Shown piece after piece: positions 1 through 12,299 of a DNA stretch of 64,000 bases. The notes under the pieces are model-generated. The model did not search any database and was not told the DNA's origin. It saw nothing but the letters and a program-made list of their open reading frames with translations. A program made the translations under genes and the position numbers. The stretch is from Leptospira kmetyi serovar Malaysia str. Bejo-Iso9. GTDB lineage: Bacteria; Spirochaetota; Leptospiria; Leptospirales; Leptospiraceae. The DNA lies in contig NZ_AHMP02000003.1 of the NCBI RefSeq assembly GCF_000243735.2, positions 1,760,001-1,824,000 of the forward strand. Direction: 5' to 3'. Numbering within the stretch: position 1 is the first letter of the stretch; each line of letters opens with the position of its first letter.

Positions 1-845
1 CTCGCAACGATTTCAAACAAAGGTAATAAACGAAGAGCGGCCTCGAACCTTCTTCCCCAAACGGGATGATCGTTGAATTTCGGAACCCAGGTCAAAGCTC
101 CGTAACCCAAGATCAAAGCCGCGACGGAAAAACCGGCGTTGAGAATCGTTCCGTCCGGAGGAATCTCCACGATAAAAAAAGCGTTCCACAACAACCAACA
201 AAGTCCGGTTCCTCCCATTCCGAGAATGAACGTAAGCCAAGACATATCCGGTTGTAATCTCAAAAGAGGTATGAGAAGAATTCCCAAAGCGGACGCGGTC
301 AAAAACGAAACCGGATGATTGATCAAAGGAAGAAGTTGCGGAATTCCCACGCCTTCCCTTTGCGGAAGATACAACGCGAGTGAAAAGGTAAGAATGGCGG
401 TGACAAGACCCAAAGCGTCGAGAACCGCGGCGCGGATTCTCGTTCGATCACATTCAATAACTATAATAGAGTATCCGATGACGAAACTAGGAGCGACCCA
501 GGGGAAAAGATAATCGCTCGGAGTGGGAGTCACGTAGTAGTCGAGATAAACCTGAATCGCCCAAGAAAGTTGACCGAGCGCGTTTGCGGTAAGACCGAGT
601 GCGAACCAAAGTCGGAAACGGTGGATTCCACCTTCGACCGCGAAATAACCGAGCCAAGCGAGAATCGCCGCGCAGAGATACGAAATCGTCCAGTGAACGT
701 TGTCTATAAGTCTGTCCACGTTTCTTTCTTCGTAATGATAATTTGCGAAGAAGGATACGAATACCAAGATCGTACTGATCCAGAAAATCCATAACCCGAT
801 TTTGGTTAGGGAAGAGGATCGAGAATGACTTTTTAAACTTGTCAT
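1..845 (-). CDS. Multi-pass membrane sensor-like protein, 3' part cut by window edge
   Basis: I read this open frame directly on the minus strand from an ATG at 845 to the window edge, about 281 residues without a stop. It shows a short basic N-terminus, then roughly seven or eight hydrophobic segments separated by short loops, rich in Trp, Leu and Phe. No catalytic domain is visible in the part present. In Leptospira such N-terminal membrane blocks often precede GGDEF, kinase or phosphatase output domains, but that is inference because the C-terminal part lies outside the window. No close upstream partner is present; the next gene on this strand ends 116 bases away. Existence is well supported by the long hydrophobic frame; function is unknown. 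Confidence 0.7.
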   Translation of the reverse strand, partial: MTSLKSHSRSSSLTKIGLWIFWISTILVFVSFFANYHYEERNVDRLIDNVHWTISYLCAAILAWLGYFAVEGGIHRFRLWFALGLTANALGQLSWAIQVYLDYYVTPTPSDYLFPWVAPSFVIGYSIIVIECDRTRIRAAVLDALGLVTAILTFSLALYLPQREGVGIPQLLPLINHPVSFLTASALGILLIPLLRLQPDMSWLTFILGMGGTGLCWLLWNAFFIVEIPPDGTILNAGFSVAALILGYGALTWVPKFNDHPVWGRRFEAALRLLPLFEIVA

Positions 846-961
846 CAATCGCTCGTGAACGACGGACAGTATAGACGTTAAGCGGTCGCACCGTCGATCT
901 CTTTTCTCGTTATAAGACTCTCAAAAACGGAATCTTACGTAAATATTCTTCGGAATTCGTT

Positions 962-1696
962 TTAAAACAGCGTTCTATCGGATTTATCGGGAAGATGCGG
1001 CGCGCCGTTGATCGAAACGGGAAGATATTTACCTCTAACCCACCGAAAGGTACTTAAGGAAGTGTTCCAGATCCAAGGCATCCAGGAAAAGTTGTCCTCG
1101 TCCTGACGTAATAAACGATGGAGTACGAGAGAAATCGGAGTTCCCGAAGTAAAGATAAAAGTTCTTTCCTGATCCGCAGGAGAGAACCATACATTAGAAG
1201 AATGGAATACTCTTGTTTCGAAGTTTTTATACGTTTCGATTCCTTCGGGAGTTTCGGTTCCTTCTCTCCAAAATCGGAGAATCTCTTCCGTAAGTTTAAA
1301 GAACACCGCGGCGGAACGGATCCCGCCTTTGAGTCTCACTTTTGAAAATTGGGAAAGAGTTTTTGCGAACTCCGGTTTTCTCGAAGCGAGAAGTTTGGAA
1401 TAGGAGCTCCAAAGTTCGGGAGAGAATTCGTTCCAACCCGCGTCTCGATTTATAAAAGAATCGGATTGAAACTGATCGCGTGGTCCGATCACGGAAATCG
1501 CGCCTTCCAGAAAAGAATCGGCGGTTTCCAAATGTCTGCGAAGAGTTCCCGTAACGATTCGATCGGGAACGTCTCCGTTACGCGCCATGAATTTTCCGAG
1601 TTCGTAAGCCTGTTTCTTTCCGTGCGGAGTAAGAAGGTCGTAGTTTTCGCCTTGAGAATTTGCCTGACCGTGACGGATCAGATGAATGACCGACAT
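962..1696 (-). CDS. Histidine phosphatase (phosphoglycerate mutase-like) family protein
   Basis: A 244-residue protein with the family signature LIRHGQ at residues 6-11, where His9 would be the phospho-accepting residue, and a second Arg-rich element GTLRRHLETA near residue 55. These are typical of cytosolic phosphatases of the histidine phosphatase superfamily. The usual late V-x-H-G motif carrying the second catalytic His instead reads FTSGTP, so the His appears replaced by Ser. It lies 6 bases downstream of the DUF6285 gene and closes the run that starts with the acyl-CoA dehydrogenase gene, which suggests co-transcription. A PGAM-like gene next to an acyl-CoA dehydrogenase/APH pair recurs in other bacteria as I recall. 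Substrate unknown. Confidence 0.85.
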   Translation of the reverse strand: MSVIHLIRHGQANSQGENYDLLTPHGKKQAYELGKFMARNGDVPDRIVTGTLRRHLETADSFLEGAISVIGPRDQFQSDSFINRDAGWNEFSPELWSSYSKLLASRKPEFAKTLSQFSKVRLKGGIRSAAVFFKLTEEILRFWREGTETPEGIETYKNFETRVFHSSNVWFSPADQERTFIFTSGTPISLVLHRLLRQDEDNFSWMPWIWNTSLSTFRWVRGKYLPVSINGAPHLPDKSDRTLF

Positions 1697-1702
1697 GAGC
1701 GA

Positions 1703-2087
<385 letters not shown>

Positions 2088-2098
<11 letters not shown>

Positions 2099-3128
2099 TT
2101 TCTATGATCCTCATCGCTTCGTATTCCATTTCGCACGCTCTTCTTCCGATCGCTGCGAGTTCGATTCCCTTATCCTTTCCCGAAAGATGTCTTTCCGCCT
2201 GACCGATACATCCGATCGCCCAACGGAGATTTCCCATCACTTCCCAATACGTGACCATCGCGGGATCCAGAGTTACGCCGGAAGCCTTTTCATAAGCTTC
2301 GTAAAATTCCGTACGATCCGCAAAGCCGCCCGCTTCTTTGTTGAGTTTTCCGAATCTCCAGTCGCGCATACAAAGCCAGGTAAGATCTTCGTGACGATCT
2401 CCCCAATGCGCAAACTCCCAGTCCACGATTCCCTGAAGACCGTCCGGGGTTACCATAAAGTTTCCGGTTCTAAAATCTCCGTGTATTAATACGACATCGT
2501 CCGAAGGTTTCGCTTTTTTCTCGAGCCAGTTGAGAATCATCTCCATAGCGGGATAAGCTTCCGTCATTCTGTCCAACTCCAATCGAAGAGAACGGATCGA
2601 TCCGGTCGCGACGATCTTGTCGTTCGGGTCCTGACCCATCCAAAGAGTTTTGCGGAGTTTTTCATCCTTACAATCCGAAGGTTTTACGGAATGAAGTTTG
2701 GCGAGATTTTCCGCAAGATCCGTCGTAAGCGACTTACGCATTTTGTTAAGCGAAGGATCCTTAACGACGTATCTCCCCGTAGCCTTTCCGGAAATTTTCT
2801 GCATAAAATAGAACGGACTTCCGGTAACGCCTCGATCCGTCTCCAACCAAAAAGGACGGGGAGTGTTTACGCCCGCCTTATACGCAAGATCGCAAACGCC
2901 GAACTCGTCTTCCCTGCTTAAGGAAGCGAGTAAGGCCGCGCCCTTGTCCGTTCGAAACACGGTGTCATACGAACCCTTTTCGGGTCCGTCCAATACCTGG
3001 ACCTGCGCGGAAAAATTTTCCTGACAAGCTCCGCCGCTCAGAGAAACCATGGAATGGATCTCCGTTTTTCCCTTCAATCTTCCGGAAAGATAACCTTCCA
3101 GAACGTTTTTTAATTCGGTGTCGTTCAT
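2088..3128 (-). CDS. APH-family kinase, ACAD10/LvaA-like (probable hydroxyacyl-CoA kinase)
   Basis: A 346-residue protein of the aminoglycoside phosphotransferase fold. The catalytic loop reads HGDFRTGN at 216-223 (Asp218 as base, Asn223 as metal ligand), and the second metal motif is VDWEFAHWGD with Asp236. The early segment SGGACQENF (31-39) replaces the nucleotide-binding loop. The family includes the kinase domain of human ACAD10/ACAD11 and P. putida LvaA, which phosphorylates the 4-hydroxyl of hydroxyacyl-CoA. It lies 20 bases downstream of the dehydrogenase gene and overlaps the DUF6285 gene, the same trio as lvaA-lvaB-lvaC. Antibiotic modification is unlikely given this context. Confidence 0.85.
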
Positions 3129-3148
3129 AATATGCTTTAATTCTAATA

Positions 3149-4324
<1,176 letters not shown>

Positions 4325-4400
4325 TCTCCAACTCCTTAAAAGACAAACGTGCGATTCTATATATCGATATGTTCACACTCATCGACATATTACGAATCCT

Positions 4401-4700
4401 TTAGGATTCCAAAAATTTTACAACCTCTTTTAGAGTGTCCACAATCAGGCTTTTGTCCACCGAGTAATAGATTTCCTTTCCTTCTTTTCGGGACGAAACG
4501 AGGTTCAGAAGTTTCATCTTATTGAGATGATGCGAGATCGTGGTTCTCGATATGTCGAATTCTTTCGCGATATCGCCCGCCTTCACCTCCCGATGACAGG
4601 AAAGAATTTTCGCGATCTTCAGCTTTACCGGATCGGAGATCGCGGACATAAGCTGAAGCGTCGCTTCGGTTTCGAAAGGGAATTTCTTCTTCTTTTTCAT
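4401..4700 (-). CDS. ArsR-family winged-helix regulator
   Basis: A 99-residue DNA-binding protein with the classic ArsR winged-helix region: SDPVKLKIAKILS, then AGDIAKEFDISRTTISHHLNKMKLLNLVSSRKEGKEIYYSVD. No metal-binding Cys pair is present, so metal sensing is unlikely. The gene overlaps the 3' end of the SMP-30-like gene by 4 bases (ATGA-type), so the two are translated from one message. It precedes the acyl-CoA dehydrogenase run by 76 bases. That gap holds ATATCGATAT at 4361-4370 and ATATGT/ACATAT half-sites, which could be its operator; this is inference. Confidence 0.88.
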   Translation of the reverse strand: MKKKKKFPFETEATLQLMSAISDPVKLKIAKILSCHREVKAGDIAKEFDISRTTISHHLNKMKLLNLVSSRKEGKEIYYSVDKSLIVDTLKEVVKFLES

Positions 4701-5815
4701 TCGATCGGTTTAGAGTTTTCTAATGTTCCCGCGTTCAACGAGGAGGGATCGAACTTAAACTTTCCGATCCGATCGTTGTGAAGACTTCCCAAATACAAAA
4801 ATCCGTTCTTATACTTCACGGACGTGATCGCTTTCAGATGTTTTCCGGTAGGTTCCTGAAAACTGCGGAGCGGGGTTCCATTCTCGTCCAAAAGCAAAAC
4901 AAAACCGTAAGGCTGAGCCTTGGGCCAAAGAAACTTCGGAAGTTTCGCGATAAAGGACTTCAATGCGGGACGAGGATGAAGAACGTTGTCCATCAAAGAA
5001 TTTCTCACCGTAAAAAGAGCGAGATAAAAGGTTCCATTTCCGTCCGCGGAAATGTTATCCGGAAAACCGGGAAGATTATCGATGAAAAAATCATTCTCCC
5101 CCGCCTTCGGTCCTTTGAGCCAATATCTTCTGATTCGATAACGATAGGTTTCGTTGACCAAAACAAAATCCTCGTTTTTGGAAAGCGCAACTCCATTAGC
5201 AAAGTATAATTCTTTTAACAATACGGTCGTCTTACCCGTGGAAGGATCGTATTTCAAAAGACGGCCTCGCGGACGAGCCTCCATCAGATCGTAAAGATAT
5301 TCTTGGCTTCCGTATTTGTCCGATGCGTCCGAAAAATAAACGGTTCCGTCCTTGGCCACGTCGAGGTCGTCCGTAAATCGAAACGGAATTCCTTCGGCTT
5401 CGGTTGTGAGAACCTTCACTTCTCCCTTGGTCCCGATTTGTAAAAGTCCCTTGTCCGCGTCGGCGACGATCAAACGTCCGTCGGGAAGCAACTTACTTCC
5501 GAGCGGCCTACCCGTTGTGGCGGCGTGCGCTTTCACGTTTCCTTCGGGAGAAATATGAATCACCTTTCCATTCTCGCAGGAAGCGAAGACGTTTCCAAGA
5601 TCGTCCACTTCCATATCTTCGGGGCCTTGCAATTTTCCTAATCCGATCAGTTCCGCTTCGGATAAGAATGTATTGGGCGCGTAAACTCCCTCCATCGCAG
5701 GAGGTTCCGGCGGAAGATATACAAGAGGATCGATCGGAGAAGGTTTAACGATATAAAATACGATCCCGAATAAAATAAGAATAAAAACAACGGCAAGAAT
5801 CCGATTCCGGTTCAT
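4697..5815 (-). CDS. SMP-30/strictosidine synthase-like beta-propeller protein, membrane-anchored
   Basis: A 372-residue protein with one N-terminal hydrophobic anchor (about residues 6-24) followed by a soluble domain expected outside the cytoplasmic membrane. Repeated blade elements such as LQGPEDMEVDDLGNVF, FTDDLDVAKDGTVYFSD and FANGVALSKNEDFVLVNE are typical of SMP-30/gluconolactonase-like propellers. The stretch YRIRRYWLKGPKAGEND followed by LPGFPDNI matches the strictosidine-synthase-like core also seen in mammalian APMAP. Family members are calcium-dependent lactonases or esterases, but the substrate cannot be read here. It is first in a run with the overlapping ArsR gene, and a good candidate for a lactone-hydrolysing step linked to the hydroxyacyl-CoA genes downstream. 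Confidence 0.82.
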   Translation of the reverse strand: MNRNRILAVVFILILFGIVFYIVKPSPIDPLVYLPPEPPAMEGVYAPNTFLSEAELIGLGKLQGPEDMEVDDLGNVFASCENGKVIHISPEGNVKAHAATTGRPLGSKLLPDGRLIVADADKGLLQIGTKGEVKVLTTEAEGIPFRFTDDLDVAKDGTVYFSDASDKYGSQEYLYDLMEARPRGRLLKYDPSTGKTTVLLKELYFANGVALSKNEDFVLVNETYRYRIRRYWLKGPKAGENDFFIDNLPGFPDNISADGNGTFYLALFTVRNSLMDNVLHPRPALKSFIAKLPKFLWPKAQPYGFVLLLDENGTPLRSFQEPTGKHLKAITSVKYKNGFLYLGSLHNDRIGKFKFDPSSLNAGTLENSKPIE

Positions 5816-6120
5816 GCAACCTCCGTTTAAGTTCTAAGACCCCAAAAAATTATGGGAGACGGGGTAAGAGTCAACAGCAATTTCCATTCTTTACGGAGAA
5901 TGAAGCCTCGTCCATTTCGAGAAAGCCGTTTCGAAAAAGTCGGAACTACACCCTTCTCCACTTTCGCTTTCTATAAATCGCCTAAGCGAAATCGGTCCAG
6001 GATTTTAGTTGATTCCGGTTCCGAAGCCTTCCAAGCTGGTGCAGACCTCTCTGAAAGAATTCAAATTCTAAAAAGCGACAAAGTTGATTGCGAAATTATA
6101 ATTAAGGTCCGTTAAGAACT
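5816..6120. other. Intergenic region between divergent genes
   Basis: About 305 bases separate the minus-strand SMP-30-like gene from the plus-strand cyclic-nucleotide-binding gene, so both promoters should lie here. A TATAAT hexamer stands at 6097-6102, 18 bases before the ATG at 6121, but I see no well-spaced -35 element for it. No convincing gene, RNA or repeat was found. Confidence 0.5.
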
Positions 6121-7931
<1,811 letters not shown>

Positions 7932-7940
7932 GAGTCTCCC

Positions 7941-9296
7941 TTGAACTCGAATCTTAAAAAGAATTTTCTCAAACCGAACGCCGCGTTTTTGATTCCGATC
8001 TTTTTGTTTTTAGTCTGTTGCGAAAGCGGGAATTCTTCCCTGATCTCCTCGCCCGCAAACCGCGAGAAAAGCGGAAGCGCGATCGTTAAGTTCAGCATTC
8101 AACCGTATAAAGGAACCGTAATCAAATCGGGAGAAGAGATTCTTCCCTTTAAAGTTTTGGAAACGGATAAGAATATCGCCTTGGTCGAAGTGGACGCTCC
8201 CGTTTATAAGGACGGCAAAGGAATCGAACTGAAATTCTCCTCTCCCGGTTTTCAAAATTCCTCCTATCGAGCAAAGTCCACGGAAGAATTGAACGAAAAG
8301 TTGATCGCTTTGGACAAAGAGGGCGTAACGCATCGTTTTGTTTCGAGACTCAAAACGGGAATGCAACCCAAAAGCGTCCGCTTTATAGACAACACAAGAC
8401 TTGCGATTCCTCTTTTGGAAGACGAAGGAATGGACGTTCTCGATATAAGCACGGGCGTAACGGTTCGACTCGCTCCTCCCGAAAAATACAAAAAGAAACT
8501 CGGCTTTGTGGAAACGATCGCGATCCCGGAACACAACGAACTCTGGGTGAGTCAGATGCAGGCCAACGCGGTTCACGTCTTCGATTTAAAAACTCTCGAA
8601 TATAAAGCGACTGTGGATCTTACCGGAAAATGGTCCAAGATTCTTCTCTATGATCCGATCCGGGATCTCGTTTATTGTTCGAACTGGATCAGCGAAGACA
8701 TTTCCGTGATCGACAGAAAAACGAAAACCGAAGTCCGCAAAACGGATAAGATCGGTTTACCGAGAGGACTTCTTCTTTCCAAGGACGGAAAGGATTTGTA
8801 TATCGCTCAATTCTCCGCAAGCAATCAGGAATCCGGAGGAGGAAGACTCGGAATCTATTCTATGGAAAAGGAAAAGCTGATCGATACGATCGGTCCTCCC
8901 GGAAACAAACGTCATATCGTTCCCGGAAACACGGAAAATAAAATCTACGTTTCCGATATGTGTTGCAGTAAAATCGAAGTCTACGATCTCAAAGAAAAGA
9001 AAGTTCAAAAGACGATTCCCGTATTCGATAAACCGAATACGATCGCGTTGTCTCCCGACGGAAAATATCTCTACGTTTCCTGCAGAGGTCCGAACAATCC
9101 CACCGAAGGTTATCTCAAAAAAGGATTGGTGCTCGGAAGAGTTTACGTGATCGACACCGCGACCGACACCGTTAAAGAATTCTGGGAGGCGGGAAACCAA
9201 CCCACCGGGCTCGACGTTTCCCCCGATAACCGCTACTTGGTGATCTCGGATTTTTTGGATCATCAAATACGAGTCTATCGCAGAGAAGGTTTTTAA
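7941..9296 (+). CDS. Lipoprotein with YVTN-type beta-propeller repeats
   Basis: A 451-residue protein beginning at TTG (7941) behind a GGAG Shine-Dalgarno at 7931. The N-terminal hydrophobic stretch ends in [10 protein letters not shown], a spirochaete-style lipobox with Cys26/27 as probable lipidation site. The rest contains blade repeats of the YVTN/surface-antigen kind, for example [50 protein letters not shown] and [13 protein letters not shown]. Such propellers usually bind partners or ligands at the cell surface or in the periplasm. It follows the acyltransferase gene by 9 bases, so co-transcription is likely. Specific function unknown. Confidence 0.85.
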   Translation: MNSNLKKNFLKPNAAFLIPIFLFLVCCESGNSSLISSPANREKSGSAIVKFSIQPYKGTVIKSGEEILPFKVLETDKNIALVEVDAPVYKDGKGIELKFSSPGFQNSSYRAKSTEELNEKLIALDKEGVTHRFVSRLKTGMQPKSVRFIDNTRLAIPLLEDEGMDVLDISTGVTVRLAPPEKYKKKLGFVETIAIPEHNELWVSQMQANAVHVFDLKTLEYKATVDLTGKWSKILLYDPIRDLVYCSNWISEDISVIDRKTKTEVRKTDKIGLPRGLLLSKDGKDLYIAQFSASNQESGGGRLGIYSMEKEKLIDTIGPPGNKRHIVPGNTENKIYVSDMCCSKIEVYDLKEKKVQKTIPVFDKPNTIALSPDGKYLYVSCRGPNNPTEGYLKKGLVLGRVYVIDTATDTVKEFWEAGNQPTGLDVSPDNRYLVISDFLDHQIRVYRREGF

Positions 9297-9352
9297 TTTC
9301 AAACCCGAGAACGTTTTTTTAGTAAAAAACTGTTGCATTTGGGATCTTAGTT

Positions 9353-9445
<93 letters not shown>

Positions 9446-9456
9446 CCGGTAACGAC

Positions 9457-9563
<107 letters not shown>

Positions 9564-9993
9564 TCCCCTCCTTTTTAAACTCCGCGGACCTTCTTTCTAA
9601 GAATTTCTCTTCGGTTTAATACATTCAATTTTTTGAATATATACGAATTGATTTCACGACCGTTTTTGGTTTCGTCCCATTCTCGGTTGTCAAACCCGTT
9701 TTCGACTTCGTTTTTAATTGTTCCGACAAAGTTTAACGTGATAAAATTCGTTGACTTCCAAAAAAGGGAGTTTCTTGAAATCGTTTTTTAACCCCGATCA
9801 ACGTTTTGTGCAAAATCCAAAGGATATTAGAATTTTCTAAATTTTATCGAAAGCCTTCTCTTCCCTTCCGAAAAAGGATTTGTAACTTTTTAAACCCGAA
9901 AACCGAATTGAAACCGAAGAATCGATCCTGTAGAATCAAAGGATCCGGGATCGAAAATCGAATGCGAAATCGAGACCCGAAATAGGAAAAATC
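9564..9993. other. AT-rich intergenic region
   Basis: About 430 bases between the tRNA terminator and the oxidoreductase gene carry no convincing coding frame. It holds an ATTCAA/TTGAAT inverted repeat near 9625-9640 and the palindrome at 9827-9840, described separately. No rRNA sequence is present. Confidence 0.5.
9827..9840. promoter_or_regulatory. Palindrome TTAGAA-TT-TTCTAA, possible operator
   Basis: A perfect 14-bp palindrome, TTAGAATTTTCTAA, lies 154 bases upstream of the redox fusion gene. Its form recalls PerR/Fur-like boxes (TTAnAAT-type dyads), which would suit a redox gene, but no regulator is assigned and chance occurrence in AT-rich DNA is possible. Confidence 0.35.
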
Positions 9994-12288
9994 ATGAGCA
10001 TACAAATCCCGTTCGTTTCGCGTTACTTTTCCTGGCTTCACAACAACGCCCCCGAAGGCGCCGTTGAAATTTATCCGGAAGTTTCCGAAACCTACGAAAG
10101 TTCCGTTCCGGGGATTCGAGTCATCGGAGATCTTACCGGACTTCCTCTTTTGAAATTCGCCGTGGAAAGCGGAACCAAGGTAGTAAAAGAAATCGAAAGG
10201 GAGAATGGAAAACGCAATTCCAAAGACGAAACGAAAGATTCTTCCGTTTACGACGTCTTGATCGTGGGCGCGGGCCCGGCCGGAGTCTCCGCGGGAATCG
10301 AGTGTAAAAAACTAAATTACAATTTTATTATATTAGAAGCCAATGATCCGTTTCATACGGTGAAAAGTTACCCGAAAGCAAAGCCGATCTTTGCCGAACC
10401 GGAGGATCTAAAGATCGAATCGGAAATTCCGATTCAAAACGGAACCAAAGAAAGTCTTTTAAAAGATCTGCAGAACGCTCTTGCAAAATGGAAACTTCCG
10501 ATTCAAACAAAAACGAACGTGATTCGTGTGCAAAAGGAGAATTTCGGTTTTACGATCTTCACCGAAAACGGCGGAACGTTTCGAACGAAAGAATTGATTC
10601 TCGCGTTGGGAAAAAGCGGAGACGCAAGAAACCTCCAAGTTCCCGGCGAAGAATTACCGAAAGTATTTCATCGTTTGATCGACCCGAAAGATTTTGAAAA
10701 CGAAAAGGTGCTCGTAGTGGGCGGCGGAGATTCCGCAGTGGAAGCGGCGATCGCGATCAGTGATTATGCGGACTCGGTTCAACTTTCTTATCGCGGAAAA
10801 GAACTCGTTCGCCCCAAGTCGGATAACAAACAAAAGTTCGAAACCTTAGTCGAATCCGGAAAAATCGAATTCTTAAACGAAACCGTTTTGGAGGAAATTT
10901 CGAACCGGGAAGCTCGTTTGAAAAAAACCGATTCCGCAAATCGGGAAAAAGGTTCGCAGGACGTTCGAAACATTCAAAACACGAGCGTTCTCGTTCAAAT
11001 CGGTTCAAGCGCGCCGATCGAATTTCTAAAAAGAATCGGCCTTCGGATTCAAAATCAAAAACGAATTTGGGATTGGATCGGATTTGCGGCGATGATTCTT
11101 TTTGCGAACGTGGTTTATTTCGGAAAGGCGTCCTTTTACGGAAATTCTTTCTACGCGTGGATCGCTTCGATTTCTCTGATCGGGTTTGCGATTCTCGGAA
11201 CGGGGATCTTATTTCGTTTGTTGAAAAACAGAAAAGAGATCTTTTCAAACTCCTGGAATGTATTCAAAAATTCTTATATATTGTTCGCTTCGGTTTATTT
11301 TTGTTCGGTTTACGTGGGAAGCAAATACTTGGACTTTCACGTTTTCGGAAAACAACCCGGCTTTCATTATACGCTGTTGTATTCGCTCACCATTCTCACC
11401 TTCGGTTTAAGAAGAATGAAAGCGAGACCGACTCGTTATATCCGAACTCAAACCTGGACCTTGATCTTAATCCAGATTTTTCCGTTGTTTTTATTGCCGG
11501 AAATCATTCTTCCGTTTCTCGGTCAAAACGGTTTATTAGGAAATCCGAATGGGTTTTTATTGACTCAAGTGTTTCCGTACGGCGCGTATTGGAACGCGTA
11601 CGGTTTTATTCTCGCTTGGCCCTTGAACATGGGAATCTTTTACAACACGGGAATCACTTCCTTTTGGCTGATCTACGGAATTCTACAAACCTTCGTCGTA
11701 ATTCCGTTTTTAGTCTATCGTTTCGGCAAAGGCGCTTATTGCGGCTGGATTTGTTCCTGCGGCGGACTTGCGGAAACTCTCGGAGACGAAACAAGAACCA
11801 AAATGCCCCACGGAAAATTCGCCAATCGTTTGGAAAACGCAGGTCAGTGGATTCTTTTGTTCGCCACGATCATCACTCTTCTAAAGCTGAGCGAAATCTT
11901 TTTATCCTCTTGGCTCCCTTTCACGCACGTCTTGGGAAGTATCGGCGACGGGGGCAAAAAGATTTACGACGTGGTCGTAGACTTGTTGTTAGCGGGTGTC
12001 GTAGGCGTAGGCGCTTATTTCTTTTTGAGCGGTCGAGTTTGGTGCAGATTCTTCTGTCCTCTTTCCGCTCTGATGCATATATATGCAAGATTTAGCAAGT
12101 TCCGAATTTTCTCCGAAAAGAAACGTTGTATCTCCTGCAATATCTGCACCAAGGTCTGTCACCAAGGTATCGATGTCATGAGCTACGCGAACAAGGGGCT
12201 TCCGATGGACAACGTTCAGTGTGTTCGTTGTTCCGCTTGTGTAGTCAACTGTCCCACGAACGTTTTATCGTTCGGCGAAACGAAGTGA
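9994..12288 (+). CDS. Fusion: thioredoxin-reductase-like flavoprotein + membrane polyferredoxin
   Basis: A 764-residue protein. Residues about 85-345 form a two-dinucleotide-fold flavoprotein: the FAD motif is DVLIVGAGPAGVSAGIE and the NAD(P)H motif VLVVGGGDSAVEAA. The middle contains about seven membrane helices. Two NosR/NapH/CcoG-like cysteine loops follow, CGWICSCGG and CRFFCP. The C-terminus has two 4Fe-4S clusters, CISCNICTKVCHQ and CVRCSACVVNCP. I infer electron flow between NAD(P)H, flavin and iron-sulfur centres at the inner membrane. The active-site CxxC of classic thioredoxin reductase is not evident in the flavoprotein half. The gene stands alone, with only 11 bases to the convergent hydrolase. 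Substrate unknown. Confidence 0.85.
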   Translation: MSIQIPFVSRYFSWLHNNAPEGAVEIYPEVSETYESSVPGIRVIGDLTGLPLLKFAVESGTKVVKEIERENGKRNSKDETKDSSVYDVLIVGAGPAGVSAGIECKKLNYNFIILEANDPFHTVKSYPKAKPIFAEPEDLKIESEIPIQNGTKESLLKDLQNALAKWKLPIQTKTNVIRVQKENFGFTIFTENGGTFRTKELILALGKSGDARNLQVPGEELPKVFHRLIDPKDFENEKVLVVGGGDSAVEAAIAISDYADSVQLSYRGKELVRPKSDNKQKFETLVESGKIEFLNETVLEEISNREARLKKTDSANREKGSQDVRNIQNTSVLVQIGSSAPIEFLKRIGLRIQNQKRIWDWIGFAAMILFANVVYFGKASFYGNSFYAWIASISLIGFAILGTGILFRLLKNRKEIFSNSWNVFKNSYILFASVYFCSVYVGSKYLDFHVFGKQPGFHYTLLYSLTILTFGLRRMKARPTRYIRTQTWTLILIQIFPLFLLPEIILPFLGQNGLLGNPNGFLLTQVFPYGAYWNAYGFILAWPLNMGIFYNTGITSFWLIYGILQTFVVIPFLVYRFGKGAYCGWICSCGGLAETLGDETRTKMPHGKFANRLENAGQWILLFATIITLLKLSEIFLSSWLPFTHVLGSIGDGGKKIYDVVVDLLLAGVVGVGAYFFLSGRVWCRFFCPLSALMHIYARFSKFRIFSEKKRCISCNICTKVCHQGIDVMSYANKGLPMDNVQCVRCSACVVNCPTNVLSFGETK

Positions 12289-12299
12289 GGGTTTTAAAA

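Noticed and set aside
487..891. 134-codon Arg-rich minus-strand frame
   Set aside because: It overlaps the hydrophobic membrane frame starting at 845 in another register and has random-looking Arg/Ser-rich composition.
4394..4409. GAATCC/GGATTC hairpin at the ArsR stop codon
   Set aside because: Only a 6-bp stem and no T-tract on the minus strand, so it is not counted as a terminator.
5852..6115. 87-codon plus-strand frame before the cyclic-nucleotide-binding gene
   Set aside because: No ribosome site, no family resemblance and a Ser/Arg/Lys-rich random composition; it lies in the expected promoter region.
11067..12095. 342-codon plus-strand frame inside the redox fusion gene
   Set aside because: Arg/Leu/Phe-rich shadow of the real membrane-protein frame; no domain or ribosome site.
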